Positions 22,592 to 36,002 of a stretch of 64,000 nucleotides of DNA are shown here, piece by piece. Made by a program: the position numbers and the translations under genes. Position 1 is the stretch's first letter, and each line of letters opens with the position of its first letter. Source of the DNA: Diphasiastrum complanatum (taxonomy: Eukaryota; Streptophyta; Lycopodiopsida; Lycopodiales; Lycopodiaceae); the NCBI GenBank assembly GCA_029204225.1, contig CM055098.1, positions 7,216,746 to 7,280,745 on the forward strand, read 5' to 3'. The notes under the pieces are model-generated. The model was not told the origin of the DNA and ran no database searches. It saw only the letters and a program-made list of their open reading frames with translations.

Positions 22592-25500
22592 TTCTTCCCT
22601 CCTTAAACTGCTTCTATCCTTAGAAGCTCTTTAAACATGAAAGAATAACAGTTCCTTTAACTTTCAATATTAATTGAGAAAATCATTATCCTTAGTCTGA
22701 CTTTCATATCAAACAAGTACCCAGAGATAAACCTATTTTCAATTGTTAATTTCTGCTCTAGAGTACAAACTCTGGTTTGAAAAGGACACTAAGAGATATT
22801 CTCTCAACAGGGTTACACTCAATACAAGTTAGTAACATCACCTAGAAAACACTTACATGAAACACTGGGTGAAATAACCTAACTTAGGAGACTAAAGTCA
22901 AAGAAATAATAAAATAATTATAATTACAGTATGAAATTATTCACAACTCTGACAGATAATTCATAAGCTTTCAAGTACAAATATCCTTAGAATCCAAATT
23001 CTAACATATGATAATTCATTTAGCTAGAATCTCTAGGAGAATCATTAAGATATAGAATGATTAAACTCAACTTTGAGTACCCCAGATACTCTTTTGAGTT
23101 AAATGCTCCTGTTTCTAGCACTAAATGCAAGAAAATAGCATTCATTCATCTTAATAGACTTGTTTGTCTCCTAAGATAACTAGAGATCCAATCGAATGAA
23201 GAATTGTACTCAAGCATTTGCAGACCATAAACTGTAGCAGAATAACATCCACTAGATAAATTAAATTCTTCACAAATACTTATCTTGTGAGAATGTCTGT
23301 GAGATCCATAGGTTCTCAAATAAAATACTGGAGTAGAGAGATTCAAAACACTGATCTGAATTCTTACTCAAACAATAGATCAAGAATTAATCATCACACT
23401 TAAGAATCATTACAATTCCTTATAATCCTCTAACAATAAAATTAAGTATCTATTTATGATTCGTCAACCATAAATATTTAGATTCATATGATTCGTCAAT
23501 CATAATTTCCTGAAATCCAAATCATACTTAATCATTTACAGGATACTGGAGTATATGTCTAACATAACTCAAGAAAATAAAAGTCATTCCAAAAATCTTT
23601 CCATTAAGAAAATATTGGATTTAGGAATACTTTCAAAACATGATTCTTTAATTAAAGTGCAAGATTCAAGTTCTATAAACAACTGGTAATTAAAGACTGA
23701 ACGCATACCAAAATGACAACCATCTTTAACTACAAAAAAAAAAACTTTAGATTACAATCTAGAATCAAATCTAGATACCCAAAATCCTGCTGAATATCAA
23801 TTCAATTTTTATTTTTGGATTCATTATGATTCGCTATCCAATTAAACTCTCTGGGATACAATCACTAATGAGCTAAGTCCCTTCCTTAACTAAGGAATAC
23901 TCTATCCCAAGAATATTGTATATCAATGCACACAATTTTAATTGATGAACCCAAATAAATCACTAATCATGCGTCTTACAAGCAATATAATTCAAAAACC
24001 ATCAGTTCCCGGTGAATCCACATCACACTGATTGTTTTACCAATTAACTTCATCCTGGAGTAATCAACTACTCAAGTTAATTGCCAATGATTCAGAAATC
24101 TCAAATGTCTAGGTGAAGAATTCAATTATACTAGTATGATACCACATTTAGATCCTTATCCAAATCATTTATAAGCTAATCCATAAATCTTCCATACAAA
24201 GATTTGTTAACTCTGCAAGTATTTGTCAAAACAATACTCGATCATATGTTCATGTTTACCGACTAGGTTAAGTGCACCAGATAATCTTAGTAACTAGGAT
24301 TACACAGTAGATTCATACAAGATCAATCGTGCACATATGAGAATAATCTCACTATGACCCAGTACATAAACACATTCTTACCTGGCAGATTCCTCCAAAA
24401 TCCACATATGTTACTCACATATCTCACTGAGATCTTGTAACTCAGCTACAAAATATTTTCTATTTCTCATGAGTAAATAACATATCCGGAAAATCTTTGA
24501 GACGAATTCAATCTCAACAGTTTTCCAATCCTACATACCTCTAATTACATAATTCCTTCCTCTCAATCAACCCCTCTATGATTCTTGTACTCAAACTAAG
24601 ATTAGGTTGATCCAAATATCAAACTTGTTCTAGTTCCAAATTGTCCACACAATCCCTAGAGAATTTCTCTTATTCGAAAAGTTTCAATTAGGCATCTTAC
24701 TTTGAATCTATCCGAAATTCCTTTCAGATCAAATCTCATTTATATACCCTAGCTGATTTTCTTTCGAAAGCTATGCAACCAACAAATTCCCAAATAGAAT
24801 TTTATCCTATCACTTCACTCCTCCTTTTAAAGAAATTATAAATTTCAATAAAAGTTAACTGGAAAGATATTATATGAAAATGCCATTCTATCGAAATCCA
24901 TTTATGCACTTGAGATATTCTAGGTTTAAAAATTGAAACATTTTAACCTTAGATTTTATTTGAATATCAAGTCTATTCACACAAGTGGTAATTTATATGA
25001 CATAACAGTCTTTTAGAAGAATAACTTCATGCTGGAAAGAATCATATAAATCGGTCTGATATCTTATATTTGAGAAATTACTAAGAAGTAAATGATTACT
25101 TAAGAAAGCGAGAAATAGATTTGAGGGCCTCTGATTTTGTAAATAATGAGATACCACATTGGGATCTAGATTAAACCTCAAAATTTTCCAAAATACCCCA
25201 CATTTGATCGAATGGTTTTCTTCTTTCCCATATTGCGACTAGTAGGTACTAAAACACACAATTGATCATTAGATCTTTACAGTCCTAAAATTTCCTTTCC
25301 AAAATTATTGATGTCCCATACCATCAGCTTTTCCTTCCAGAAAACCCTTAACCACCTTATCTGATATTCTAGAGATCCACTGCTCATCTAGCTGTTCTAT
25401 AATCTATATAGGATATTATCTCTTGTTCCCAAACACTAGAGAATCCATTTATGTGGATGTTTAGCATGCCCATTAGATGGACACCACAAATCCACATCTG

Positions 25501-26547
25501 ATTATGTGACTTAAACAGAAGAATTAACATGGTTCCACATTACATTCTAATCTTTTCTGGTTAATAAATAAGCTTCAAATCCCCTTATTGATGCATCAAA
25601 TCTAGGGACAAGCTTCTGTCAACTAACAGATCCAATGTAATCCACGTATCAAATTCTACTTTTAACATCACAATTAAATCCGAAACTGCTAATAACTCAA
25701 TGGCTACAAAGATAACATTTATTAATTCAACTAAATGAATTTAATCCAGGAAATTAATATCCAGTATTAAGTAATTATTTTTTCAAAAAACTCAATTTTT
25801 GCTTTATTTTACGTAATTCAAAAATTCTGACGAAAATACTATTAGTACAAAAGGCAATCGAAATCGAAAAAATCGAAACACTGTCTGATTCCTAATGTTA
25901 CTAACCCAATGTCAACCTGGCATACAAAGCACACTACATTAGTCACAAACATCATTACGGAATTTTTTTACGTAAACTTCAGTTTTACGGAATTTGTCAG
26001 CCATTAACATTGATTTGTGACCCAATTGTGAGAGCACATGCGTATGACCACTCAAATCGATTGTAAATCTCCCATGCATGTCAGAATCACTCTGAGAATC
26101 AACATGCCACTAATCCATGCAAGCACATTAGTACAAATTAGGAAAATCACTGGCATGCAATCAGAACAATTCCAAATTCTGCCAATTTTACTCACAAAAC
26201 TGTAAAATTTCAAATGATCACTTTGGCTACAGGACACCAAATTGGGTGCTGTAAAGCTCAGTACAGAGGGAGACCAAGTGAACAAGATGCTTGCCACATC
26301 AGCCTGCCACCTAGGCTTCACACGTGCGGGCGCATTTCCACAAGACAATATCAGGCAAAAACGTGCAAACACCCATTCCAGCCCAAAATTGATGCTACCA
26401 ATAGTCTTAAACAATCAATTAGACTACCATGAAGCATTCATACTGATCCTAAGATGCAGTATAGGCTGAGAACAAAGATTTCTTGATTTGTAGAAGTCAA
26501 AATAGCTTCAAATTTGATGGAGATGGTGCATAAGCCACCGGCCACTA

Positions 26548-26716
26548 TCTCATACCTTGTCTAAACTCCATTTAGTGTATTCTGGGCCTCACAAGGATAT
26601 TAGTTGCGGGTCACATCCAGTATGACGTGGCATAACTAACAGCTTGATTTACTGGAGTACTGTGTATCCAAGACTAGGAGTATACTGAATCCTACTTACT
26701 AGCCATGGACATAACA
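26548..26716. repeat. Internal direct repeat, copy 2
   Basis: The partner of 22,429-22,591. Unrelated sequence precedes the two copies, so the shared part starts abruptly at CTCATACC. Confidence 0.65.
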
Positions 26717-28669
26717 CAAACTCACTTCTATCCCACAAACTAGGAGGCATTTGATCTTACTCTGTACTACTCATAATGATTTCCAATTTCAAACCACCTC
26801 TAGTTCCAGATTGTTTGATACAATCCCTAGAGAACTTCTCTTATCCAAAAATTGTGTAACTAATAGTTTATCTAATGGAATCTTACCCTTCACCTCACCC
26901 CTCCTTGTGAAGAAATTATCTAATTTCTTGCAAAAGTTAGCTGCAAAGATGACACCTAAAAATATTTGAAAAGTCAATAATAAGTGCCTTCCAAAATGGA
27001 TTCACTCTATTATACTCAGGACTTTCCTTCCAAACATTTTCAACATGAGTGACAATAACCATCATCCATCTGAAATCTTCCCATGCATAAGAGATAATCT
27101 AGTTTTAAGAAATTGAAATACAACTATCTTGGAACATCTCAAAATCCAAGCCTTAACCATATAAGTAGTAATTCACATGATGATGACAGCCTTTCAGAAA
27201 AGACATAACTTTCACGCTGAGAGGATCATATGAATTTAATCTCATGTCTCATACTCGAGAAACTCAAAGGAAGTAAGGGTCCCTTATAAGGTGAGAAATA
27301 GCATTAAAGGTTTTCTGATTTGTAAATTATGAGATACCCTCATTGGGATCCGGATTAAACCTCAAAATTTCACAAAATACCCCAACATTTAACCAATGGA
27401 TTCATCAGTTAGAATTACCTTATTGTAAATACTAACCATTGGTCAAATCACTCTCGCACAAGAAATTCCCTTTAGAATCACTGATGTCCCATACCATCAG
27501 ATTTCCCTCCAAGAAAATTCTTTGCTTCTAGATCTGTTCACCAGAAAATTAAAAAGATTTTTGCCATCCTATAAGCCAAATATAGGATCTGATCTTCAAC
27601 CAATTCCCGAAGATATTTTCAGTCATTTAATTCTCCCATGTTCGTTTAGCAATTTTCTGTAGATGAAAATATTATCTAAGAATTGGCATGGACGAGAAAC
27701 ATCGTTCATATATTGTTGAAATAACCCAAGTGTATTCATTATCCTAAAAAAAAACATTAAAAATTCAAGACAACTGAAGTAGTACAATAATAGATGTCCA
27801 ATATCTATATCAGAATCGGTACAAGGAATTTCATTCCTTCCAAAAGATCCATAACCGCCATATTCGATATTCCAGAGATTTTAAAAAATCCATCTGGATT
27901 TTCCATACCGTATAGGCACATATCTATTCCACCAAGCACCGGAGAACCCATAAATTTTGTTTCTGATGGATAACAATAATCCATTTACGAAATCGCGAGC
28001 CCTAGAAGGTCCACACATGGTTTATTAACACATCATAATTCTCTTCCGGCTAGCAGTAAGGTTTCCAAATTCCTTCCTCTGAGAGCTGCAACTCTAGGGA
28101 TAAGGCTTAACCATTTGCTAACTAAACAAATGTGATCCATGTATTACTTTTCATATCACAATTTCCATTTGAAATTAGGGTCATACTCATGGTCCTATAA
28201 ATATTCAATACGAATTCTAATTAATGAATTCAACAATCTGCATTACGGAAATTTCCCACGAAAATTTTCAAAAATCCATATTACATAATGAAAGCACATT
28301 TAATAACCCCAATGTCCATTTCTCTTCCTCCCTTAGATTTTTTAGGACCCCGAAAAACTTCATCAACTAAGGTTCTAGAAATTCCCTTAGACACACAGTA
28401 AATGATAAATTGTTTTTTTTTGTCCATTGGCTTTAGCATTACTCTGTTAAAGATATCAGTTTAATGTAACTAATGAATGGGAATCCCAAAAATTGGATTT
28501 CAAAAACTCTTATTGTATTCAACAAAATTTTGTTTGTTGAATAAGAGTTATTCACCATTCATTTTTTTTCGGTTACATTATTGAATTCATTTTTAACAAG
28601 TATCTTACTAAAACTTTCACTTGATTTACTTTCAAAAATCAATCAGAAACGTAACTATATTAGTCTATT

Positions 28670-28963
28670 TTGTACTTACTGATAGAAAAGGAAAATATAT
28701 GGATTAAAAATCCACTCTATAATTTTAACTCCCCCCAACTAGGAATAAGTCCTTATTTCATAGGTAAAAACCAACAATATCGTACCAAGAAATCGAAATC
28801 TCCACAACGGGTACAATTTTGGAAAAAATATTATAAGAAATTACAATTTGCCAATATTACTCATTTCATGAACCGAGTCAGAAAATTGCCAGTTAGGAAT
28901 TTCTGTAAAGGCAAAAATAATTCCTTAACATATTCTTCCAATTATTACACAAAATTAAAATAA
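28670..28963 (+). other. 97-codon AT-rich open frame, probably spurious
   Basis: A lysine/asparagine/tyrosine-rich frame in the non-coding element. No domain, splice context or conserved copy elsewhere in the window supports it as a gene. Confidence 0.1.
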
Positions 28964-29216
28964 TCAATAACTGGACCCTTTGAATTGGAAAAATGTCCTT
29001 CTAGACCATCCATAGTTTTCACTATACAGTTACTAACTAATCCGGGATAGTCAAAGACTAGGCCCCTTGCCATGCAAAACTTGGACTTCTTCAAAAACAA
29101 CGACTAAAGCTATGCCGCATGAAAAGTCAATTCGCTTCTACGGTAGTCTCACCATGTAAAGCAATATTGATGCCCAAGCCAAGAAAAAGTAAAAGGCTAC
29201 CAAGAACTCACAAGGT

Positions 29217-29840
29217 TTAAAAAAAAAACCCTAAATAAAAGAGGTTGGCCCACCAAAACCCTAAACTCTGCTCTTGGCCGCCACTCCTGGTTTCAGAAGT
29301 ATGCCCAGTCGCGACCTCCATCTCGAGAGAGGGAGAGAGAGGTTGCATGCAGGGATAGGAAAAATCAGGAGGCACCATCTTCCCACAGCCATTATACCCA
29401 CTTTTCATGCTTGGCTCCGCCCCCACGATTCAACATCGCGCTAGAAGCAGATTTCACAGCCAACCATCACTGGAAACTACACGTTTCATGGCTGCCACAA
29501 GTGTTCTGGCTGCTCTCTACTGCATCCAGAATCAGCGAGTTAAATCCATTATCTTCCTCTGGCCCTAAATCTCTGACAGATCTCTATCTGAGGATTAACC
29601 TGTAGGGCGGAAAATAGCAGGTTAGTGAGTTATTGCAGGACCTCCGGATTCGGGCTTCCACAACCAGGGTCAACGTCCATTCACGTTTCACCAAGGGATA
29701 CCCGGATTGCTGATGGACAACAAGTATTAGCGACGCTAACACATCATACACAAGCAATCGAAAGCAAGGAAAAAATCAGGGTTTCTGAAAATCAGAGACC
29801 ATTCATTCCCTTCCATATCTAAATTGCATGTTTGGTTCAA
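29217..29840. other. GC-richer patch within the AT-rich cluster
   Basis: Composition shifts upward here compared with both sides (for example GCTTGGCTCCGCCCCCACG near 29,415), with a GAGAGAGGGAGAGAGAGG run near 29,325. Short frames exist on both strands, but none shows a family signature. It may be a UTR-like internal region of the element or a captured fragment. Confidence 0.3.
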
Positions 29841-30304
29841 TAAACAAGGTTACTGATCTCCATTACAAAATAGAGACAACAAGCGTCCTAATGAGGAAGG
29901 ATTTTCTTGAAGATTCAAGCTGCATGCAACCATCATTCCTAATGATAATGACCTTTATCTCTGCTTTCCTGTAAGTACACAGGTTTAACAGAAGCAGGAC
30001 AAAAAACATTTCATTGTTGTAGGGAATAATTAGGTTCAGGGAGTTAAGTCTCAAATGTTCCAAGCTCTACAAACCGAAAACTCCAAACAATGTTCTATTT
30101 ATGCATTTCACAAGAGGATTTTGAGTATGAAACCCCCTAATCCTCATCATGCACACCACAATCATGTTGTCAAATTGCTAACAGTCCACACCCTGGATAA
30201 ATCGCTTTAGATTTGATCTATCTATGATATATACAATATACAATATGACATGATTCAGAGCATTATGGATTGATGCATGTCATCAAAAATTGTAAACAGG
30301 CAGG

Positions 30305-30728
30305 AACACAACAGGAGACAAATAGGAGCAAAACCTCCCAACCAAACCAAGATCAATCTTGGATCTAGCCTTCGAGCCATGCCATGTGAATGCTTGAAGA
30401 GAAGAGAGCAACTGATAACCTGAACCAAAAGTTGTCGACGAGAGAATCTCTACCCCAATCTATAGAGAGTAGAGTTGTGCATGAACTCATGCAATCCAAC
30501 TATAAATAGGTCAGAGCTCCCATCCAATCCTCGTGCATATATGAGTCACACGTACATGCACTACTTCTTATGTCTCAACGAGAGTGTCTGGGTCCTCTCA
30601 AGGTTATTAGTCACAAACTAGCTTTGACATGTAATTAAATCTCGACATGACCAAAAATCTCGAATACCAAAGGGCCGGTCTACCATATTAGAACTATTCC
30701 TTGTCCTTAGCTGAATATGGACGTAACA
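30305..30728. repeat. Terminal direct repeat (LTR-like), right copy
   Basis: The partner of 19,702-20,144. It keeps the CAACTATAAATAGGTCA motif near 30,500 and the GACGTAACA end. A short deletion relative to the left copy removes one CATGCAATCC repeat. Confidence 0.65.
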
Positions 30729-32328
30729 GCCACATTCAAGTTGGAAGAGAAAGAAAAAAGAAAAAAAAACTTCAATGTCTTTTGATGTCAAAAGGCATCT
30801 AAAACCAAGTAAGTACATCTCAAGTACGATAAATACTAAAAGAAGAATATAAATGTCTCCAGAAATAGAACAATTACTATATAAAAGCCTATCAAAACTA
30901 GAGAGATCTATGCTCTGCTCTAACGATAAAGATCTGAGAGACAATACAATGGGGTATAGTGTAGCTAAAGCTGTAAAACTCGATGATAGGACATGTCAAA
31001 GGACCCCTACTGAAGAAAGCAAAGATAGATGATGATGCAGGTACTGAAGAGGTGGGCTTGCTTGTAGTAGCATTGGATCTACGAAGTCTCTTGGTAGCCA
31101 TAAATTGTGGTCTAGAAGCAATACGATGTCATCAATCCCAGTGATTTCCTTGAGAAGAGATATATGACTCATCCTTTGACAAAGTATCAACCTCAATGTT
31201 TGCTTTCGATCATCTCTTGGAGAAAAAGGAGGTGATCCGAGTCTATGGTGTCCATACTAACCAGTCTGACAAATATCTCTACGGAGCAAGAACATTTCGC
31301 GCAGCATCGAGGCTACACACCGAAGATCTACATATGAAATAAGTAAACACAATGTGATTGGAGAATCACAAAAAAGACAGGTTGATTCTGATCCAACTGT
31401 GGATATCCCTTCTGGATAGCACGAACTGAGCCGTTGATCTTGTAGCTTCTCTATCCAACGGATATGAGCACTCTTGTGCACTAATGGAGAGTCTTGTAAG
31501 CGCTACCCACTCCGAAACTCTATGGTTTCACCCTGGTTCCACGCGCGAACAATCCGCGACCTCCTTGTCTACGGCTGCGCCTCCCGAAGTTCGTTTTTGC
31601 TTGATCTAACTCGCCTACGGATCGATTTGAGCACGATTTGAGGCCTGGAGCAGGGTCCCCTACTGATACCAAGTCTGTAGAGTGTTCACTCATGAAATTC
31701 CATGGAGAAACGGTGATTTTAGCTCAACTTGACAAAGTGGCTTTTTTCACCTTTTAATCTGCTAGGCTAACTGTCTGGAGACAAATCTCTGACATAAACC
31801 TCAGAATCTCTCCATGGCTGGTTGACAATGTAATTAGCATCCTTCTTGTCCTTACGGCATCCAAAACGGTGCACAAACAACGAAGAGATCACCAGTTATG
31901 TATAAAAAACCGTAACCCCAAACCCGGTTTCAATTTTCAACTGGCTTCAAATTGTCAATTTTTCACCAAATTTTTCCCTGTCTGATGCTATGCACAGGCT
32001 AATAATCCCTCTGCTGAGATTGGCAAGCTTCTATAAACTAGAAACCGTGCACCAATGCTTCTCTTTCCGTCTTCAACCCGCCGTAAACCTCGAACTCTCA
32101 GAAGATCTTTTCAACGACGATGTTGTATTGTGTACACTCCCTGTACAGCTCTGATACCAACTTAGAATTTGCTTTGCATAGGAACACAGATCATGCTACA
32201 CAATAACACAGACAGAAAACACTCTCCACAACAAGCTCACATAGCAACTGTATTTCTCAAAATGAAATTACACTGTACATATAGTTGTTCTCTCAGGCAA
32301 CCCATGCATGACCTGAGTTGTCGTTGGC

Positions 32329-32342
32329 GGGACACGTGTCCC
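32329..32342. promoter_or_regulatory. Perfect G-box palindrome GGGACACGTGTCCC
   Basis: A 14-bp perfect palindrome centred on CACGTG, the plant G-box core bound by bZIP and bHLH factors. It lies in the presumed LTR next to the minus-strand primer-binding motif at 32,151. Function is inferred from the motif only. Confidence 0.35.
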
Positions 32343-34834
32343 GTCGACTTACCTCATGGCGAGGCCAACTGATCTTTATCCACTGATAGGACCCACAATA
32401 CAATAACACAGTGATTCTACTTTAATTCTAACTAAATGTCCACTGAGGTTTTTATTTACAAATGCAACTTGCCTGAGATCGCCTAGTAGATCAACTACAA
32501 AAACTAATGACATGTGAATTGGTGTGATAACAACCACATATGATCCTTTTTTTTTTTGGAAAATCCATGTTTCACTTGAAAAGACCAAAACATTTGCACT
32601 CAAATTTTTTCAAACTTGTCAATAAACTCTCTAGTTCTTTGACATGAGTTGAAGTAAAGCTCTGTGCTTTACTATTCATCTAACCTGGTAGCCTACTAAA
32701 ACAATGGTTAAACGGTTCTTCAAATTTTATCAAAATTTGGCTCCCAATCAATGTCAAATGGCTTTCGACCTAGCCTTTGATACCATATCCAAGATCATTC
32801 TTGCAGTTAGCATTAGCTAATTCATAGACCACGAATCACTCATATTCACACAATATCTGAAGGAGAGATCACACACCAATCCAAGAAGCACGCTAGTGAA
32901 CTATATTCACATAGAGAGAAAAACGATACACGTAGTTATCAGTATTTTGTCAGGTTGGATCCCATTACGAGACGTGTGTCCTGAATCACTAGTAGTTATG
33001 TCATAAAAGTAATACTGACACATAATGCATATACAGAATAAAGTAATAAAATTATCAAAATAGAAATACAAGTCAAGTGTCCAAATTTATAGGACTCACA
33101 TATTCTGACAATAACAACATCATCGACTTGGTGGCCCATAGTTGTCTATTGATCAGGTTAAAGCATTGATGTAGGTCTTGTTTTAGATTCTAATAGTTAA
33201 AGCGAGACTCATAATGATGTTCAATAAGGAGTTGGACTTTATTTAGAACATTAGGTTAAAAAATTGACTGTTGTTCAAAATCATATGCAACATCAATTTG
33301 ATCTCTAGATTGATGGTCATTACCATCAATTTGATATTGCATATTAGGTTCTTGGTACAAATTTTGCACTTGGCTATTGACACAAATCTTGAGTATTATT
33401 TCCAAGATTTAGTGTCTATAGAAAATCAAAGTGTCAGATCATTCTAACATTCAATCTCCATATACAAGAAGAAGAGGGAGAGGGTTAGGCGCCCTCAAAG
33501 AGAGAGAAAGTAGTAGCAATGCTAGAAAGGTTACAAATGAATAATGAGTAGGCCTTCCAAGGGCCTAGACTCTTCTAAACCCTAAGTTCATTCACTATTA
33601 ATTATAGGGCACCCCCAAAAGTCAAGATAGGGCCCCTTAACATAATTAGACTTTACTTGGACCCACGAGATATTACTAAACCAAAATTGTGTCCAACTTA
33701 GTTAAAACTAACATAACATGGTCTAAATAATAAACCTAACCCATGGTTACACAAGTCTTGACCTTTGGGTCAAAGTAATCTATGGGAAACTAATTATCAT
33801 TTATTATTTCTAACACCCTCCTTAAATGATAAAGTAAAAAACATAACATGACATGAACTAGAATGGAAAAATTGAAACAAAATGGAAATTGTTGCTTGCT
33901 GCCCAAAACTTCATGTAGCCGAAACAAAAAACTCCAACTCGAAGTAGTCGAAATAGCCGAAATCTCAACCTCAATCATGCCCAATGTAGAAGAGATGTAG
34001 AATACAAAGTGCGGTAGCATCAAGTCGAAGAGTGAAGACAAGCATGCTCCATCCAAAGTAGGTAACCAAAAAACTAGCCACAAGCCGAAATATCGATTTG
34101 CAATCCATCAATGGTTCCCACATAATTCCATAAGTCTTCTTACCACAATAAACATAAAGAAGAGTATGATACTCTTTTACCATCACATCCTCCCGAATCT
34201 TACTTTCAATGATTTGCTCACCAACACTAGGTAAGGCAACACCGTCATCGTAAGAAGTAAGCATCAAAACAGGAAAATCAACATAAGGTATTGATTTTGG
34301 TGAGGCATGTGTGTTTCTCCAAGGTAAAAAGATACTTTGTTATCCCGCAAAGACTCGGACAGCCAACAAGAGGCTATAGCAGGCTGTTCAACAACCACAA
34401 ATTCACCAGTACTTTGTTGTGCAAAGTGTTCCAAATGTGGACCTTGTTGTCCAAAATACCTTCCACAAGCCATTCCAGATGCATAATAGAATGCTCACGA
34501 TGTAACATAGGCTGAAAATGATCAATAAACCATGGCTGAATCTGTTGTTCTAATTGACATGATTTTTTTCTCCTCCTCCATTAGTACAAAATGGCTTCAA
34601 AAAATGCTTGATTTCAGCCTTTTCCAAAACATTAACTTGAAAAGCTTGTTCATAAAATTCTTCACTAATGCATCAATCATTTGCGACAAATAGCTCAAGA
34701 GAAGAAGAATGTTCTACCATACCAACATTCCGATGCAAACTTGTTCTACCTTCAAAGGGGATGAAGTAGAGAAGAGAAAGCATGATGATGAATCCTTTAT
34801 TCGGTACATATTTAAAAGTGTTTTCCAAGCACTT

Positions 34835-35023
34835 TTAGAGGTCTTTCAAAATCTCAAATGATATAAGATAGATATTGTTACCGATGATCACGTCGATGCC
34901 AAACCTCACCTTGCAACTCCATGAAAAATAGTTGATGCCATCCAACCTATCTTTGTTCGAACAAGTACAAATTGCTCCCAAATCTCTTGCCATAAGAACA
35001 ACCAAGAAGATAAACTTTTTCAA
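34835..35023 (-). pseudogene. Ty1/copia gag fragment
   Basis: Reads LDGINYFSWSCKVRFGIDVI, matching the N-terminal KLDGxNYxxWxxxV block of copia gag. It is short and isolated, with no zinc knuckle or protease, and belongs to the surrounding minus-strand copia debris. Confidence 0.45.
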
Positions 35024-35300
35024 ATCCTAAAAGTGCCATAAAAGACACAAAAGCCAACAAGTATCAAATATGAAAAATCAGCACCAAAATGTGTCGAAAC
35101 CACACATTAGATGGATGTAGGAACTTGCCCTCATACAAGCCTTCTGTGTTGAAAATTTCAGCCTAAAATTGCATTACAAACTCAAAAACCAGCAAGCAAA
35201 GAATTAGGTTAGCCTCCAACAAAGCCTTTTTTGGAACTCTTCTTTCTTGTCAAAAAGTGTGAATAATACACACACGAATAGGGCTGTTGCAAACACCCTA

Positions 35301-36002
35301 CAAATGGTAATATGTTGTCCAAAAGTGTCGCAGTTTTTGGGAAAGTGTGAAAAATGCGAATTGTGCGACACTTACTGTATTTCTGCAGACTGTTGAAAAA
35401 GTAATGTAAATCTACAGACTTGTTCGAAATGCAAGTTTGCGGTCACTCTTTTGGACCCAATTATATAAGAGTCAAATCTGTTGTATTTCTTGTTTTCCAA
35501 TTTCATTTGTTCAATACAAAGAGTTGAGCTCCCTCCTATTTCATGTAAATTTATATTTGAAGAGAGTGTATAATCAATGATGTTTCATTGCATCTAAAGT
35601 TTCATTTTGCCAACCATTGGAGGAAGATTGGTTGATTTTTCCATCATAATTGAACTTGGTCATCTTTCTTGAAACTTTCATAAATATTACATGATTATAT
35701 TGTGAATGTGGTTTCATATAAAATTATACTTGAAGAGAATGTATAATCAAGGGATATCCATTGATGGCTTTGGTAGTGCTTGTAAAACACTACATTGAAA
35801 GAAAAAAAATACATTGAAACTAAAAATAAAAAACCTACATGAAACTATATAAATGAAGTACCTATAAAATCTCGAGTGAAATTCCAATCTCAACAATTGA
35901 CTTGTAAGACTTTATTGAGTTTTTAAGAACATTGTATGGCTCCTTTCCTCATCTCGAATTTTACCTATAATTCATTCAACTTGGGTTGTACACATGGCAA
36001 TA
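35301..36002. other. Intergenic 3' flank of the ABCB gene
   Basis: AT-rich with no gene seen. As ABCB is on the minus strand, this is its downstream region and should hold its 3' UTR and polyadenylation signal. Confidence 0.5.

Larger units (their letters stand above)
19702..30728. mobile_element. AT-rich, non-coding nested LTR-element cluster (LARD-like)
   Basis: Two direct repeats, 19,702-20,144 and 30,305-30,728, share the same sequence from AACACAACAGGAGACA to ATATGGACGTAACA. They enclose about 10 kb with almost no coding capacity. Inside, another direct repeat pair (22,429-22,591 and 26,548-26,716, ending CATGGACATAACA) marks a second boundary. The DNA between boundaries consists of related copies: about 20,145-22,020 resembles 22,640-24,600 (offset near 2.55 kb), and about 24,870-25,860 resembles 27,000-28,400. 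The terminal TG/CA signature and structure fit long non-coding LTR derivatives, but no PBS, PPT or matching target duplication was recognised, so boundaries are provisional. No gag or pol motif is readable. Confidence 0.6.
30729..35300 (-). mobile_element. Minus-strand Ty1/copia debris
   Basis: Several diagnostic signals on the minus strand show remains of copia elements. TGGTATCAG primer-binding-like motifs occur at 31,663-31,671, 32,151-32,159 (TGGTATCAGAGCTGTACAGG context) and 32,774-32,785 (TGGTATCAAAGG). A polypurine tract with LTR start (TTAAGGAGGG then TGTTAGAAA) lies at 33,825-33,807. A gag-like segment (DRLDGINYFSWSCKVRF) reads at 34,835-35,023. No complete ORF survives, and the pieces probably derive from more than one insertion. 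Confidence 0.5.

Noticed and set aside
19702-30728. A CRISPR-like or satellite array
   Set aside because: The repeats are few, kilobase-scale and diverged, with no short regularly spaced unit; this is plant nuclear DNA.
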